Shown here piece by piece: positions 32,145 through 41,182 of a stretch of 64,000 nucleotides of DNA. Where the stretch lies: NCBI GenBank assembly GCA_015709635.1, contig CP054180.1:1736001-1800000 (forward strand), in the 5' to 3' direction. This DNA is from Gammaproteobacteria bacterium. GTDB taxonomy: Bacteria; Pseudomonadota; Gammaproteobacteria; Burkholderiales; Nitrosomonadaceae. Numbering within the stretch: position 1 is the first letter of the stretch; each line of letters begins with the position of its first letter. The notes under the pieces were generated by a model. The model did not search any database and was not told the origin of the DNA. It saw only the letters and a program-made list of their open reading frames with translations. The translations under genes and the position numbers were made by a program.

Positions 32145-33413
32145 ATGAATTTCTGGGCGAAATACTTGCATTTGTTTAAATCCGCCGAAGCCAAACGCTT
32201 CGCTGTTCTGTTTGCCATCATCTATTTCGCGCAAGGCATGTCCGCCCTACCCGATCAAGTCATCTCGATCACCTTCAAGGATCAAGGTTTGGAAGCCGAC
32301 GATGTCGCCACTTTTTTTCTGCTGGCTTCGATTCCCTGGTTCATCAAGCCGCTGTATGGATTAATCTCGGATTTCCTGCCCCTGTTCGGTCAGCGGCGTA
32401 AAAGTTATATGCTGCTGACTTCATCGCTTGCGTGCGCTGCCGGGCTGGTTGCTGCTTTTACCCTGCAATATAGCTACTGGGAGCTCGCTATTCTCTACAC
32501 GATCATGGGGTTCGGTCTGGCGTACAACGATGTCTTAAGCGATGCGTTGATGGTGGAAAACGGCAAGCTGCATAACCTCACCGGCGCTTTTCAATCGGTG
32601 CAGTGGATTGCGATCACAGCGGCATCGATTCTGGTCGGGCTGCTTGGCGGATTCTTTGCGGAACACCGTGACATCCAAGCTGCCTTTGCCGTAGCGGCCA
32701 TTTTTCCATTCACCGTGCTGCTCATGGCGGTATTCTTTGTACGCGAGAAGAAACATGTGCATTCAGGACCGAAGGCATTTCAGGAAACCTGGCAGGCACT
32801 GCGGGAAGGATTCGGGGAACGCTCGGTCTGGCTGGTCGCCGGATTCATTTTTCTGTTCAATTTCAGTCCATCCTTCGGCCCGGCGTTTTTCTACTACAAA
32901 ACCGATACGCTGGGTTTCAGCCAGCAATATATCGGCATCCTGAGTTCCATCGACTCCACTTCCAGCATCTTTGGCGCGCTTATCTATGCGTCGATGTCGA
33001 GAACGATCCCGCTGCGTCGCATGATCAACATCGCAATCGGTCTATCGGTAATCACTTTGCTGACCTATCTGGCGTACCGCGGAGAAACCTCCGCACTGCT
33101 CATTCATTTGATCTGGGGCGTGACCAACATGATCACCACCCTGGCGTTTCTGGATCTCGCCGCGCGCGCCTGCCCGAAACGGGCGGAAGCCACTTTTTTC
33201 GCGCTGCTCATGTCGATTTTCAATTTCGGCACACTGGCTTCGCAAAACATCGGCGCGCAAATATACACAGCACTCGGTGAAGGAGCGTACGCGTATACCT
33301 GGCTGGTTGTCATATCGACGTGCACGACGGCGGCGATTTGGCTGTTCGTGCCCTTGATACACATCGAGCGTATCGAAGCGCACGCACGCGAAAATCAACC
33401 CGATAAGTCCTGA
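32145..33413 (+). CDS. Folate/biopterin transporter-family (BT1) MFS protein
   Basis: The 422-residue membrane protein has about 12 helices. It carries the BT1/FBT-type motifs YFAQGMSALPDQVISITFKDQGL near residue 27, PWFIKPLYGLISDFLPLFGQRRKSYML near 63 and GLAYNDVLSDALMVE near 124. This family moves folates and pterins in some protists and cyanobacteria; bacterial substrates are mostly untested. It has its own promoter region. No folate genes are adjacent. Confidence 0.8.
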   Translation: MNFWAKYLHLFKSAEAKRFAVLFAIIYFAQGMSALPDQVISITFKDQGLEADDVATFFLLASIPWFIKPLYGLISDFLPLFGQRRKSYMLLTSSLACAAGLVAAFTLQYSYWELAILYTIMGFGLAYNDVLSDALMVENGKLHNLTGAFQSVQWIAITAASILVGLLGGFFAEHRDIQAAFAVAAIFPFTVLLMAVFFVREKKHVHSGPKAFQETWQALREGFGERSVWLVAGFIFLFNFSPSFGPAFFYYKTDTLGFSQQYIGILSSIDSTSSIFGALIYASMSRTIPLRRMINIAIGLSVITLLTYLAYRGETSALLIHLIWGVTNMITTLAFLDLAARACPKRAEATFFALLMSIFNFGTLASQNIGAQIYTALGEGAYAYTWLVVISTCTTAAIWLFVPLIHIERIEAHARENQPDKS

Positions 33414-33552
33414 ACGCCCTCGCAATTCTCTTCGCAGCAAAGCCAGGCATAGCGGTAATCCGGTTTGGTAGTAAAATACCCCGCAATTTTTACGCTCCGG
33501 TCTACGATCGCGGCGCTTATTCAAAACCCATCAAAAACCGAGGACTCATATC

Positions 33553-33852
33553 ATGCATGTCACCATCGTCTATGCTAAGGTCAAAGCCGACAAAGTCGAG
33601 GCATTTAAGGAAGCGTGCCGCATAAACCACGAAAATTCGATCCGCGAACCGGGCAATGTGCGTTTCGATATTCTGCAATCCGCCGCTGATCCAACCCAGT
33701 TTGTATTCTACGAAGCGTACAAAACCCAACAGGATGCCGCCGCACATAAAGAAACCGCGCATTATCTGGCTTGGCGCGATACCGTCGCGGATTGGATGGC
33801 CGAGCCGCGTAAAGGTGTGCCGTACCAAGGCTTATTTCCGGTGATCGGCTGA
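33553..33852 (+). CDS. Antibiotic-biosynthesis-monooxygenase-fold protein, LsrG-like
   Basis: The 99-residue protein matches the small ABM-fold family closest to LsrG. VTIVYAKVKADKVEAFKEACRINHENSIREPGNVRFDIL is followed by FVFYEAYKTQQDAAAHKETAHYLAWRD. LsrG is an isomerase acting on phosphorylated autoinducer-2, while other ABM members are quinol monooxygenases. Its stop and the next start overlap (TGATG), so it is translationally coupled to an iron-dependent alcohol dehydrogenase. Confidence 0.88.
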   Translation: MHVTIVYAKVKADKVEAFKEACRINHENSIREPGNVRFDILQSAADPTQFVFYEAYKTQQDAAAHKETAHYLAWRDTVADWMAEPRKGVPYQGLFPVIG

Positions 33853-35036
33853 TGATTCAATTCTCCGTCGCCCGGCTACCGCGCATCGAATTCGGCGCAG
33901 GCAGTTTAAAAAAATTACCGGATATCGTTGCAGGATTCGGCTCGCGCATCTTGCTCGTCACCGGCGCGCGTTCATTCGTCAATACCAGCCGTTGGGAAGT
34001 CCTACTCGATCAACTGACACAACACGGAATCACTTGGCAGCACTGCACCGTAGCGGAAGAACCCTCCCCCGCTTTGATCGATGAGCTTGTCAAAACTTAC
34101 GCCGGTGACCATTTCGCCGCGGTCGTCGGCATCGGCGGCGGCAGCGCGCTGGATGCCGCCAAAGCGGTAGCGGGATTATTGCAAGTACAACGCTCGGTGA
34201 TGGATTACCTCGAAGGCGTCGGTCCGGAATTGCCGTACCAAGGCCCGGCCGTACCGTTCATCGCCGTACCGACGACCGCCGGCACCGGTAGCGAAGCGAC
34301 TAAAAATGCCGTACTCAGCGTGCAAGGCGACAACGGCTTCAAAAAATCCTTCCGGCACGACAAACTCGTTGCCGAATACGCCATCGTCGATCCGGATTTA
34401 CTCGAAAGCTGCCCGCCCGGCGTGATCGCCGCCAACGGCATGGACGCATTGACACAGCTGCTGGAATCGTATGTTTCGATCAAAGCCAACGCCTTCACTG
34501 ACGCGCTGGCGATCAGCGGCCTGCAAGCCGCCCGCGACGCGCTGATCCCGCTCTACCGTCAGCACGGCGATCTGGCGCAGCACCGGGAGAAAATGGCTTA
34601 CGCCGCGCTGCTCTCCGGTATCACGCTGGCACAAGTGGGTTTGGGTTCGGTACACGGCTTGGCCTCTCCGCTCGGCGCTTTCTACCCGATCCCGCACGGT
34701 GCCATATGCGGCACCCTGGTCGCAGTCGCCACCCGGATCAACATCCGCAGCATACAAGCACGCGAACCGAACAACCTGGCACTGGCAAAATATTTACATG
34801 TCGCCGAGATTCTGTGCCAGCAGCGCTTCAGCGACCCGGAAACCGCGTTTAACGCCCTGATCGATCTGCTGGCGCATTGGACTGACGAACTCACACTGCC
34901 CCGGCTGTCACACTACGGATTGCAATCAACCGGACTCGACAAAGTCATTTCACACTGCCGCGGCAACAGCATGAAAACGAATCCGATTGTGCTCTCCGAT
35001 GATGAGATCCGGCAGATTTTGCTGGAGCGGCTGTAG
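33852..35036 (+). CDS. Iron-containing alcohol dehydrogenase
   Basis: The 394-residue protein of the iron-ADH family has GIGGGSALDAAKAVAGLL near residue 95, the NAD-binding VPTTAGTGSEATKNAVL near 137, and metal ligands likely in NGMDALTQLLESY and GSVHGLASPLGAFYPIPHGAICG. The substrate is probably an aldehyde or alcohol. Coupling with the LsrG-like gene suggests the pair processes a small carbonyl compound. No lsr transport genes are present. Confidence 0.93.
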   Translation: MIQFSVARLPRIEFGAGSLKKLPDIVAGFGSRILLVTGARSFVNTSRWEVLLDQLTQHGITWQHCTVAEEPSPALIDELVKTYAGDHFAAVVGIGGGSALDAAKAVAGLLQVQRSVMDYLEGVGPELPYQGPAVPFIAVPTTAGTGSEATKNAVLSVQGDNGFKKSFRHDKLVAEYAIVDPDLLESCPPGVIAANGMDALTQLLESYVSIKANAFTDALAISGLQAARDALIPLYRQHGDLAQHREKMAYAALLSGITLAQVGLGSVHGLASPLGAFYPIPHGAICGTLVAVATRINIRSIQAREPNNLALAKYLHVAEILCQQRFSDPETAFNALIDLLAHWTDELTLPRLSHYGLQSTGLDKVISHCRGNSMKTNPIVLSDDEIRQILLERL

Positions 35037-35168
35037 TCGCTTACTGCAATCGGTTTTGGATATTAACCATATTTTTATTATACTGATGCAGTAGTAAGGA
35101 TTAATAGAGAAGGAGGTAAGGTAATAGAATTATTGTGTAAATTTTAGTTTTTTTAAGGGGAAGGGGCA

Positions 35169-36086
35169 ATGATTATGAAACTCGAATTGAAAAAAACTGT
35201 ATCGCACATTGAAAAAAACTGTATCGCACGAGTGGTAGCATTAGCTTTAAGCAGCATTACCTTTACTGCTGCACACGCCGGTAATGCCATAATTACCAGT
35301 GGATTTACTGCCGCATCAATTGACGATGCGGGTTATTTTTCCAGCGCAACCCCGCTTGGCTTCAGCTTTGCTGGAAGAGAATTTATCAATCATGGTGGCA
35401 CTGGGTCATCCAATTATTCACTCTATGTCAATGGCACACCTGTTGCAATTGCCGATGAAGTTACAGGATCGAATCCTTTTGGCGCTTCTATTATGGCATC
35501 TAGTAGCTCTGCGGTAGTTTTGGGAAACTTAGGTAATGCAAGTTTAACCGGATGGACTTTCGTTGAAACAGTTAGCATTCCGAGGGAGGGCATTGTCGCT
35601 TTTCAAATACAACTAACAAATATTACCGGAGCTAGCGCTTCCAGCGTGCAGTGGGGTTTTGGCTTGAACCCAGATCAAGGTATTTCGGTTGGCTTGGGCT
35701 CTAGCACGCAAAACGGAATTAACGCGACGGGAAGCGCTTCCTCAGTTGTAGCTACAAGTTTGGATGGCTGGGGACTCGAAATTCATAACACCACAAACAT
35801 CGCATCGGCATTTTCTGTGACTCCTTATATTGATCTTTCCGCTTGTTGCAACCCAGTTGACCCTGCCGTTATGCTGGCGGCCTCACAAGCGCCAGGCATG
35901 TATGGCTTTGCCAATAATTCAATTAACTTGGCTTACAATTTAGGTACTATCAACGCATATGAAACGGTTAGCTTTGGTTATACCGTTGGTATACCGATTC
36001 CCGAACCGGAAACCTACGCGATGCTGCTGGTCGGTTTAGGTTTGTTGGGATTCATGGCATGCCGCAAAAAAGAATCAATGCTATAA
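35169..36086 (+). CDS. PEP-CTERM sorting-domain protein
   Basis: The 305-residue protein has a signal peptide ending in HAG or nearby (about residue 37) and a Ser/Thr/Gly-rich middle. It ends with the PEP-CTERM signal PEPETYAMLLVGLGLLGFMACRKK: motif, membrane helix and basic tail. Such proteins are processed by exosortase and exported to the surface or matrix. The first 20 codons contain a 22-bp perfect tandem repeat. ATG at 35169 and a second ATG at 35175 are both possible starts. An A/G-rich segment GGGGAAGGGG precedes the ATG. Confidence 0.88.
   Translation: MIMKLELKKTVSHIEKNCIARVVALALSSITFTAAHAGNAIITSGFTAASIDDAGYFSSATPLGFSFAGREFINHGGTGSSNYSLYVNGTPVAIADEVTGSNPFGASIMASSSSAVVLGNLGNASLTGWTFVETVSIPREGIVAFQIQLTNITGASASSVQWGFGLNPDQGISVGLGSSTQNGINATGSASSVVATSLDGWGLEIHNTTNIASAFSVTPYIDLSACCNPVDPAVMLAASQAPGMYGFANNSINLAYNLGTINAYETVSFGYTVGIPIPEPETYAMLLVGLGLLGFMACRKKESML
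35186..35229. repeat. 22-bp perfect tandem duplication in the PEP-CTERM gene
   Basis: ATTGAAAAAAACTGTATCGCAC, a 22-base unit, occurs twice in tandem (35186-35207 and 35208-35229). As 22 is not a multiple of three, losing or gaining a copy shifts the frame of the signal peptide. Each unit contains a run of seven As. Confidence 0.95.
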
Positions 36087-36106
36087 CTGGCTCCGATTTA
36101 ATTCAG

Positions 36107-36133
36107 AACGGGAGTTCAGACTCCCGTTTTTGT
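36107..36133 (+). terminator. Intrinsic terminator of the PEP-CTERM gene
   Basis: AACGGGAGT pairs with ACTCCCGTT around a TCAG loop and a T-run follows. It lies 20 bases after the stop codon. Confidence 0.9.
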
Positions 36134-36173
36134 TTCTTCCTTGTGTATCTATCAGGAAAATTAATGTTATCTG

Positions 36174-36887
36174 TCAAGCAAACACTTCCGCCAAAAAATT
36201 CTCAATCGACCGGTACGCGCGATTTGCCGCGATTTCTTTGTACACCGTGCCAAAGCCCGGGTTGTTGGCTTTCGGGTTGGTAAAGGCGTGCATGGTGCCG
36301 CCATAGACATGAATTTGCCAATCCACATTGGCGCGGGTCATTTCGGTTTCGAACGCGAGCACTTGTTCAGGCGGCGCCATCGGGTCGTCGTGGCCGTGCA
36401 GGCAGAGTACTTTGGCGCTGATAGTTTCGTTGAGAACATTGCCCGGCGCGAAGATACCGTGGATGCTGATCACGCCTTTGACATCCGCGCCGGAGCGCGC
36501 CAGTTCCAGCGCGCATAGACCGCCGAAGCAGTAGCCCATCGCCGCCACCCGGGTTGGGTCGACTTGCGGCAGTTGCCGCACGGCGTGCAGCGCGGCGTTG
36601 ATCCTGCGCCGTAATAATGCCCGGTCTTGCGCAAACGGCGCCATCAACGCGCCGTTTCTGTCCGCATCGCCATCGGCGCCGACGATGCCTTTGCCGTACA
36701 TATCCAGCGCAAAACCGACATAACCCATGTCTGCGACGCGTTCCGCGCCTTTGCATGCGAGTTCGCGCCGTCCGCTCCAGTCGTGCGACACCAGCACGGC
36801 GGGTTTCGGCGCGCCGGTGTCGTGATACGCCAGATAACCTTCCAATACTGTGCTGCCGTCGTGATAATCGATCGTTTGTATCATCAT
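36174..36887 (-). CDS. Dienelactone hydrolase family protein
   Basis: The 237-residue alpha/beta hydrolase has VLVSHDWSGRRE near residue 35, the nucleophile motif MGYCFGGLCALELA near 117 (Cys nucleophile), Asp in LHGHDDPMAPPEQV, and His in GGTMHAFTNP. These form the Cys-Asp-His triad typical of dienelactone hydrolases. The start was set at 36887, where AAAGGTGA lies upstream; the open frame reaches 36923. The substrate is unknown. Confidence 0.9.
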   Translation of the reverse strand: MMIQTIDYHDGSTVLEGYLAYHDTGAPKPAVLVSHDWSGRRELACKGAERVADMGYVGFALDMYGKGIVGADGDADRNGALMAPFAQDRALLRRRINAALHAVRQLPQVDPTRVAAMGYCFGGLCALELARSGADVKGVISIHGIFAPGNVLNETISAKVLCLHGHDDPMAPPEQVLAFETEMTRANVDWQIHVYGGTMHAFTNPKANNPGFGTVYKEIAANRAYRSIENFLAEVFA

Positions 36888-36967
36888 GTTGTCACCTTTC
36901 GTTGTTAGCCGTGATAATCTCACCGTGTAGCTACTGTTTCGATCCCATGAACAAAGGAGTTAACCCC

Positions 36968-37495
36968 ATGAACAACACACGCACATCCCAATCTATTGCC
37001 AACGCGGTTGCGGCGCTATCGCTATGGGCATTGTCCGGTCACGTTTTCGCGCAGGATTTCCCGACGCAAAAAGTGCTGCCGCTGGAATTATCAACCCGGG
37101 CGGCGATGGCGGCAATCAAAAAATGTCACGACGACGGCTTCAAGGTCAGCGTGGCGATCGTCGACCAGGCTGGTTTGCTCAAGGTGCAACTGAAAGCCGA
37201 TGGCGCCGGGCCACACACGTTGGATAGCAGCCGCCGCAAGGCCTACACCGCCAACAGTCTGCGCGACTCGACGCATAAATACGCCGTGCTGGTCGCGCAA
37301 AAGCCGGAACTGCAAAGCTTGGCACGTCTGAACGACAATATCTTGCTATTGGGCGGTGGTTTTCCGATCAAGATCGGTGGTGAAGTGGTCGGCGGTATCG
37401 GCGTCGGCGGCGCGCCCGGTATCGAGTTTGACGAAATCTGCGCCAGTGCGGCGCTGAAGGTTTTGAAAGCGGACGATATCTTCGAGCGGAAGTGA
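36968..37495 (+). CDS. GlcG/HbpS-type haem-binding family protein
   Basis: The 175-residue protein has a signal peptide ending in FAQ (about residue 28). The GlcG/HbpS domain follows: LPLELSTRAAMAAIKKCHDDGFKVSVAIVDQAG, then SRRKAYTANSLRDST and the glycine-rich GGGFPIKIGGEVVGGIGVGGAPG. Members bind haem or serve as extracytoplasmic sensory modules. The start follows AAAGGAG eight bases upstream. The gene ends one base before the end of holB on the other strand. Confidence 0.9.
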   Translation: MNNTRTSQSIANAVAALSLWALSGHVFAQDFPTQKVLPLELSTRAAMAAIKKCHDDGFKVSVAIVDQAGLLKVQLKADGAGPHTLDSSRRKAYTANSLRDSTHKYAVLVAQKPELQSLARLNDNILLLGGGFPIKIGGEVVGGIGVGGAPGIEFDEICASAALKVLKADDIFERK

Positions 37496-38533
37496 TTAGC
37501 GCGGCCGCGCCAACGCGGCGTAAGCGATGAACAAGTCTTCTAAAAACAGGCGCGGATTCAATGGATGATGCGCCAGTTTTTGTTTGTTGTTCAATTCCCG
37601 GAAGAATGTCCCGCATGCGAGCGGATCCAACTGATCGCTCAATGCTTGGATCGCCGGCAATTGCGTGAGGAAATAGCGGACTTTGCCGGTGGTACGGTAA
37701 CTGATCAAGTCATAGCACCATTTCTGCAACCAATTGACGACCACCGGCAAGCTGTTTTGCTGCAACGCCTCGGCCAGCAGCAACGGATCGAGCCGTTTGG
37801 GATCGGCAACCTGGCGGATGAATTGTTCGAACGACTGCGCGTTGTCACCTTGTGCAAGCTGCAACGCCAGCAGCGGTGAATAACCGGCAGCGGCAAGACA
37901 CTCCTCGGGATCGGTAACGCCCTGCTGCCGCAACCAAGCCAACGACGTAGCAACGTCCGGCAACGGCATCGCCAGTTGCTGGCAGCGGCTGCGGATGGTC
38001 GGCAGCAGATGCTGCGGCTGATGCGTCACCGAAATAAACAGCACATTTTCCGGCGGCTCTTCGAGTTTTTTCAGTAGCGCATTGGCGGCAGCGGTATTCA
38101 TCGCTTCCGCCGGATAGATCAGAATGATCTTGTAACCGCTTTGATGACCGGTCAGATAAACGAAATCGTTCAGCTTACGGATTTGCTCGATACCGATTTG
38201 CTGGCTGGCGCTTTTCTTGGTACTCGCGCTGGATTTATCGTCGCTTTCCTCTTTTTCAGCAGTTTCACTCGCTACGGCAGCGAATGCTTCCGGCACGATC
38301 TGATAAAAATTCGGGTGCCCATTCTGTTCGAACCAGCCGCAACTGGCGCATTGACCGCACGCCTGCCGGTTAGCTGCCGGTGCGGTGCACAGCAGCGATT
38401 TAGCCAGTCGACGGGCAAAATCGTATTTGCCAGTGCCTTTTTTGCCTTTGAGCAGCAACGCATGTCCCCACAGCGAACGGCTGTGCAGCAATTTTTGCCA
38501 GATTGCTTGCTGCCAGGGATAAATGTCAGACAT
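37496..38533 (-). CDS. holB: DNA polymerase III subunit delta'
   Basis: This clamp-loader subunit opens the beta sliding clamp onto DNA. The 345-residue AAA+ protein has a Walker-A-like LKGKKGTGKYDFARRLA near residue 28. The zinc module with four cysteines follows (C-x8-C-x2-C-x2-C around QACGQCASCGWF), then TGHQSGYKIILIYPAEAMN, NALLKKLEEPPENVLFI and the SRC motif in TIRSRCQQL. It overlaps the 3' end of tmk by eight bases on the same strand, the usual tmk-holB order. Confidence 0.94.
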   Translation of the reverse strand: MSDIYPWQQAIWQKLLHSRSLWGHALLLKGKKGTGKYDFARRLAKSLLCTAPAANRQACGQCASCGWFEQNGHPNFYQIVPEAFAAVASETAEKEESDDKSSASTKKSASQQIGIEQIRKLNDFVYLTGHQSGYKIILIYPAEAMNTAAANALLKKLEEPPENVLFISVTHQPQHLLPTIRSRCQQLAMPLPDVATSLAWLRQQGVTDPEECLAAAGYSPLLALQLAQGDNAQSFEQFIRQVADPKRLDPLLLAEALQQNSLPVVVNWLQKWCYDLISYRTTGKVRYFLTQLPAIQALSDQLDPLACGTFFRELNNKQKLAHHPLNPRLFLEDLFIAYAALARPR

Positions 38534-39170
38534 GGTGCAACAACCGTTGGATGGTTTGCTCGACCGCGGCTTTCACATCTGCCAGATCACGGCTGCTGTC
38601 GATGATTTGAATGCGTTGGGGAAATTGCCGTGCCCGGTCCAGGTAAGCGTTTCGCACTCGCTGAAAGAAAGTAGCTTGCTCCCGCTCGAAGCGATCGGCC
38701 TCTTTGATTTGGCTGATGCGCCGCTGGCCGACTTCCACCGGCACATCGAAGTACAACGTCAAGTCAGGTTGCAAAGCGCCCTGCACCCATTGCTCCAGAA
38801 TATCGAGCTTCGCTTGATCCAATCCCCGTCCACCACCTTGATAGGCAAAACTGGCGTCGGTGAAACGGTCGGAAATTACCCATTGCCCCTGCGCCAGCGC
38901 CGGTATAATCACTTTATCCAGATGCTCACGGCGCGCCGCAAACATCAGCAGCGCTTCGGTTTCGGCGTGCATCGCCATCGATTTATCCAGCAACAACATC
39001 CGCAAGCGCTCGCCCAGCGGTGTGCCTCCGGGTTCGCGCGTTACTACCGGACGCTGCCCAGCTTGCTGTAACAGCTCGACAATCCACGCCAGTTGCGTCG
39101 ATTTCCCGGCGCCGTCGATGCCTTCGAGCGTGATGAATTTGCCTGGTTTCATGTTTTTCCCGGTTTTCAA
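38526..39170 (-). CDS. tmk: Thymidylate kinase
   Basis: Tmk phosphorylates dTMP to dTDP. The 214-residue protein has the P-loop EGIDGAGKSTQLAWIV near residue 14, the DRx motif in WVISDRFTDASFAYQGGGRGL near 94, and the TREPGGTPLGERLR segment. It is upstream of holB and overlaps it by eight bases. ampD diverges from its start region. Confidence 0.96.
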   Translation of the reverse strand: MKTGKNMKPGKFITLEGIDGAGKSTQLAWIVELLQQAGQRPVVTREPGGTPLGERLRMLLLDKSMAMHAETEALLMFAARREHLDKVIIPALAQGQWVISDRFTDASFAYQGGGRGLDQAKLDILEQWVQGALQPDLTLYFDVPVEVGQRRISQIKEADRFEREQATFFQRVRNAYLDRARQFPQRIQIIDSSRDLADVKAAVEQTIQRLLHHV

Positions 39171-39223
39171 GTTCTGCTGCAGTCGGTTACCATGCGTGAT
39201 TATTCCATTTTGCTGATTTTAAC

Positions 39224-39799
39224 ATGCACCTGGACGCCACCGGATTGCTCGATACCGCCGAATTCATCGCCTCGCCGAATTACGACGAACGCCCGCCAGG
39301 CATGGACATCAATCTATTGGTAATTCACAACATCAGCCTGCCGCCGGATGAGTTTGGCGGCGATGGTGTAATCGAATTGTTCACCAACCGCATCGACCCG
39401 CAAGCTCATCCTTACTATCAGTCGTTGCAAGGTTTGAAAGTCTCCGCGCATTTTTTCATCCGCCGCGACGGCTCCCTGATTCAGTTCGTGCCGTGCAGCC
39501 AGCGCGCCTGGCACGCCGGCGTCTCGAACTGGCAAGGTCGCGAGCGCTGCAACGATTTCTCCATCGGCATCGAGCTCGAAGGTAGCGACACCGTACCGTT
39601 TACCGATGCGCAATATGAAGTGTTGATCGCTCTGACTCAATGTTTGTGCGAGCAGTATCCGATTCAGGATATCGCCGGGCATTCGGACATTGCTCCGGGA
39701 CGAAAAACCGATCCGGGGCCCTGTTTCGATTGGAAAAGATACGGCGATAGTCTGAGCTGCGGCTTAATCAGGCGATCAACCAATAGCACACCACCGTGA
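39224..39799 (+). CDS. ampD: 1,6-anhydro-N-acetylmuramyl-L-alanine amidase AmpD
   Basis: AmpD cleaves anhydro-muropeptides in the cytoplasm during cell-wall recycling. The 191-residue protein has a zinc-ligand segment LLVIHNISLPP near residue 31, HFFIRRDGSLIQFVPCSQRAWHAG near 79, and the C-terminal GHSDIAPGRKTDPGPCFDW with the other ligands. Its end overlaps the end of the convergent DASS transporter gene by 32 bases, so both stops lie within the other gene. Confidence 0.95.
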   Translation: MHLDATGLLDTAEFIASPNYDERPPGMDINLLVIHNISLPPDEFGGDGVIELFTNRIDPQAHPYYQSLQGLKVSAHFFIRRDGSLIQFVPCSQRAWHAGVSNWQGRERCNDFSIGIELEGSDTVPFTDAQYEVLIALTQCLCEQYPIQDIAGHSDIAPGRKTDPGPCFDWKRYGDSLSCGLIRRSTNSTPP

Positions 39800-41141
39800 T
39801 CACCGCTGCGCCGATAAGGTTGAGTACCAATCCTTCACGCGCCATGCTGATCATGGGCACCTTGCCTGTCCCGAATACAATGGCATTGGGCGCGGTGCCA
39901 ACCGGCATCATGAAGCCGTAACTGGCACTCATCGCCGCTGGCAGCATTAACAATGCGGGATCGATACCCGCAGCCTGCGCCGCCGGTGCGAGAATCGGCA
40001 TCAACAACACCGCCGTGGCTGTATTGCTGGTGGTTTCGGTCAGAAAAACCACCACGATTGCGACGAAAGCGATGATGATCAACGGATGCAAGCCGGACAA
40101 AATGGTCAGCTGCTCGCCGATCGCCTTCGACAAACCGGTTTCGACAAATGCCTGCGCAATTGCAATGCCGCTCGCGAACAGAATCAAGATACCCCACGGC
40201 ACCCTCACAGCCGTATCCCAATCCAGCAGCTTGCCGCCGCGGCCGTTCGGAATCAGAAACACCGCCAGCACGGCAATCAATGCCACCGTGGCATCGGTTG
40301 CCCCTTTCAGGCCAAGCCAAACGCTCCAACCACCGAACGGCTCGTTGCGTGTAATCCACGCCAGCACCGTCAAGCCGAAAATCAGCAGCATGCGCCGTTC
40401 TTCCGCGCGCCACGACCCTGCCGGAGGCATCGCCAATTCACCTTCATGACGCAAATACCGCGTCAGCCACAAACCCGCCAGCGGCGCCATCAGCATGACA
40501 ACCGGCACGCCCCAGCTCATCCACTGGATAAAGCTCACAGTGATACCGGTAAAACTCTCGTATTCGCGCATAAAAACCAGATTCGGCGGCGTGCCGATCG
40601 GCGAACCCAATCCGCCGATGCTGCTGCCGTAAGCGATCGACAACAATAACGGGATCGCCAGCTTTTTATCGTTGCTCTGATCGATTACCGCCAGCGCCAG
40701 CGGCAACATCATCAATGTGGTCGCAGTATTGGAAATCCACATGCTGATAAACGCGCAGGCGCATAAAAACCCGAACACGATACGTCGGCTGCTGTACCCG
40801 CCGACAATACGGATCAACCCAACCGCCAGCCGGTGATGCGCGCCGGAATGCGCCAGCGCCGCTGACAGCATAAAACCACCGAGCATCATCAATATCAGAT
40901 CGTCGCCATACGCTCGCGCAATGTCCTCCTTGGTCAACACCTCCGTCAACGGAAACACTGCCAGCGGAATGATCGACGTCGCCGGAATCGGAATCGGCTC
41001 GAAAATCCACCAGACGACGCACAGAACAACGATAGCACCTGTCCAGCATGCTTTGGCATCCCAGCCGGAGGCGCTCATGCTGATGGCAATAATAAAAGCA
41101 AATAAAGGCCCCAAGATTAATGACCAGGAATTTTTGAGCAT
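39768..41141 (-). CDS. DASS-family (SLC13-like) anion symporter
   Basis: The 457-residue inner-membrane protein has about 11-12 helices and the family motifs ISNTATTLMMLPLALAVI near residue 133, GSSIGGLGSPIGTPPN near 172, and TETTSNTATAVLLMPILAPAA with MPVGTAPNAIVFGTG near the end. Members carry dicarboxylates, sulfate or related anions with sodium. The exact substrate is uncertain. Dicarboxylate uptake would be unusual but not impossible for an autotroph. Confidence 0.88.
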   Translation of the reverse strand: MLKNSWSLILGPLFAFIIAISMSASGWDAKACWTGAIVVLCVVWWIFEPIPIPATSIIPLAVFPLTEVLTKEDIARAYGDDLILMMLGGFMLSAALAHSGAHHRLAVGLIRIVGGYSSRRIVFGFLCACAFISMWISNTATTLMMLPLALAVIDQSNDKKLAIPLLLSIAYGSSIGGLGSPIGTPPNLVFMREYESFTGITVSFIQWMSWGVPVVMLMAPLAGLWLTRYLRHEGELAMPPAGSWRAEERRMLLIFGLTVLAWITRNEPFGGWSVWLGLKGATDATVALIAVLAVFLIPNGRGGKLLDWDTAVRVPWGILILFASGIAIAQAFVETGLSKAIGEQLTILSGLHPLIIIAFVAIVVVFLTETTSNTATAVLLMPILAPAAQAAGIDPALLMLPAAMSASYGFMMPVGTAPNAIVFGTGKVPMISMAREGLVLNLIGAAVITVVCYWLIA

Positions 41142-41182
41142 TGTGTAAGATCCCAGTTTGATGTTTCGATCATTGCATGACC

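Noticed and set aside
40086..40649. 187-residue plus-strand frame opposite the DASS transporter gene
   Set aside because: Gln/Arg-rich shadow with no domain.
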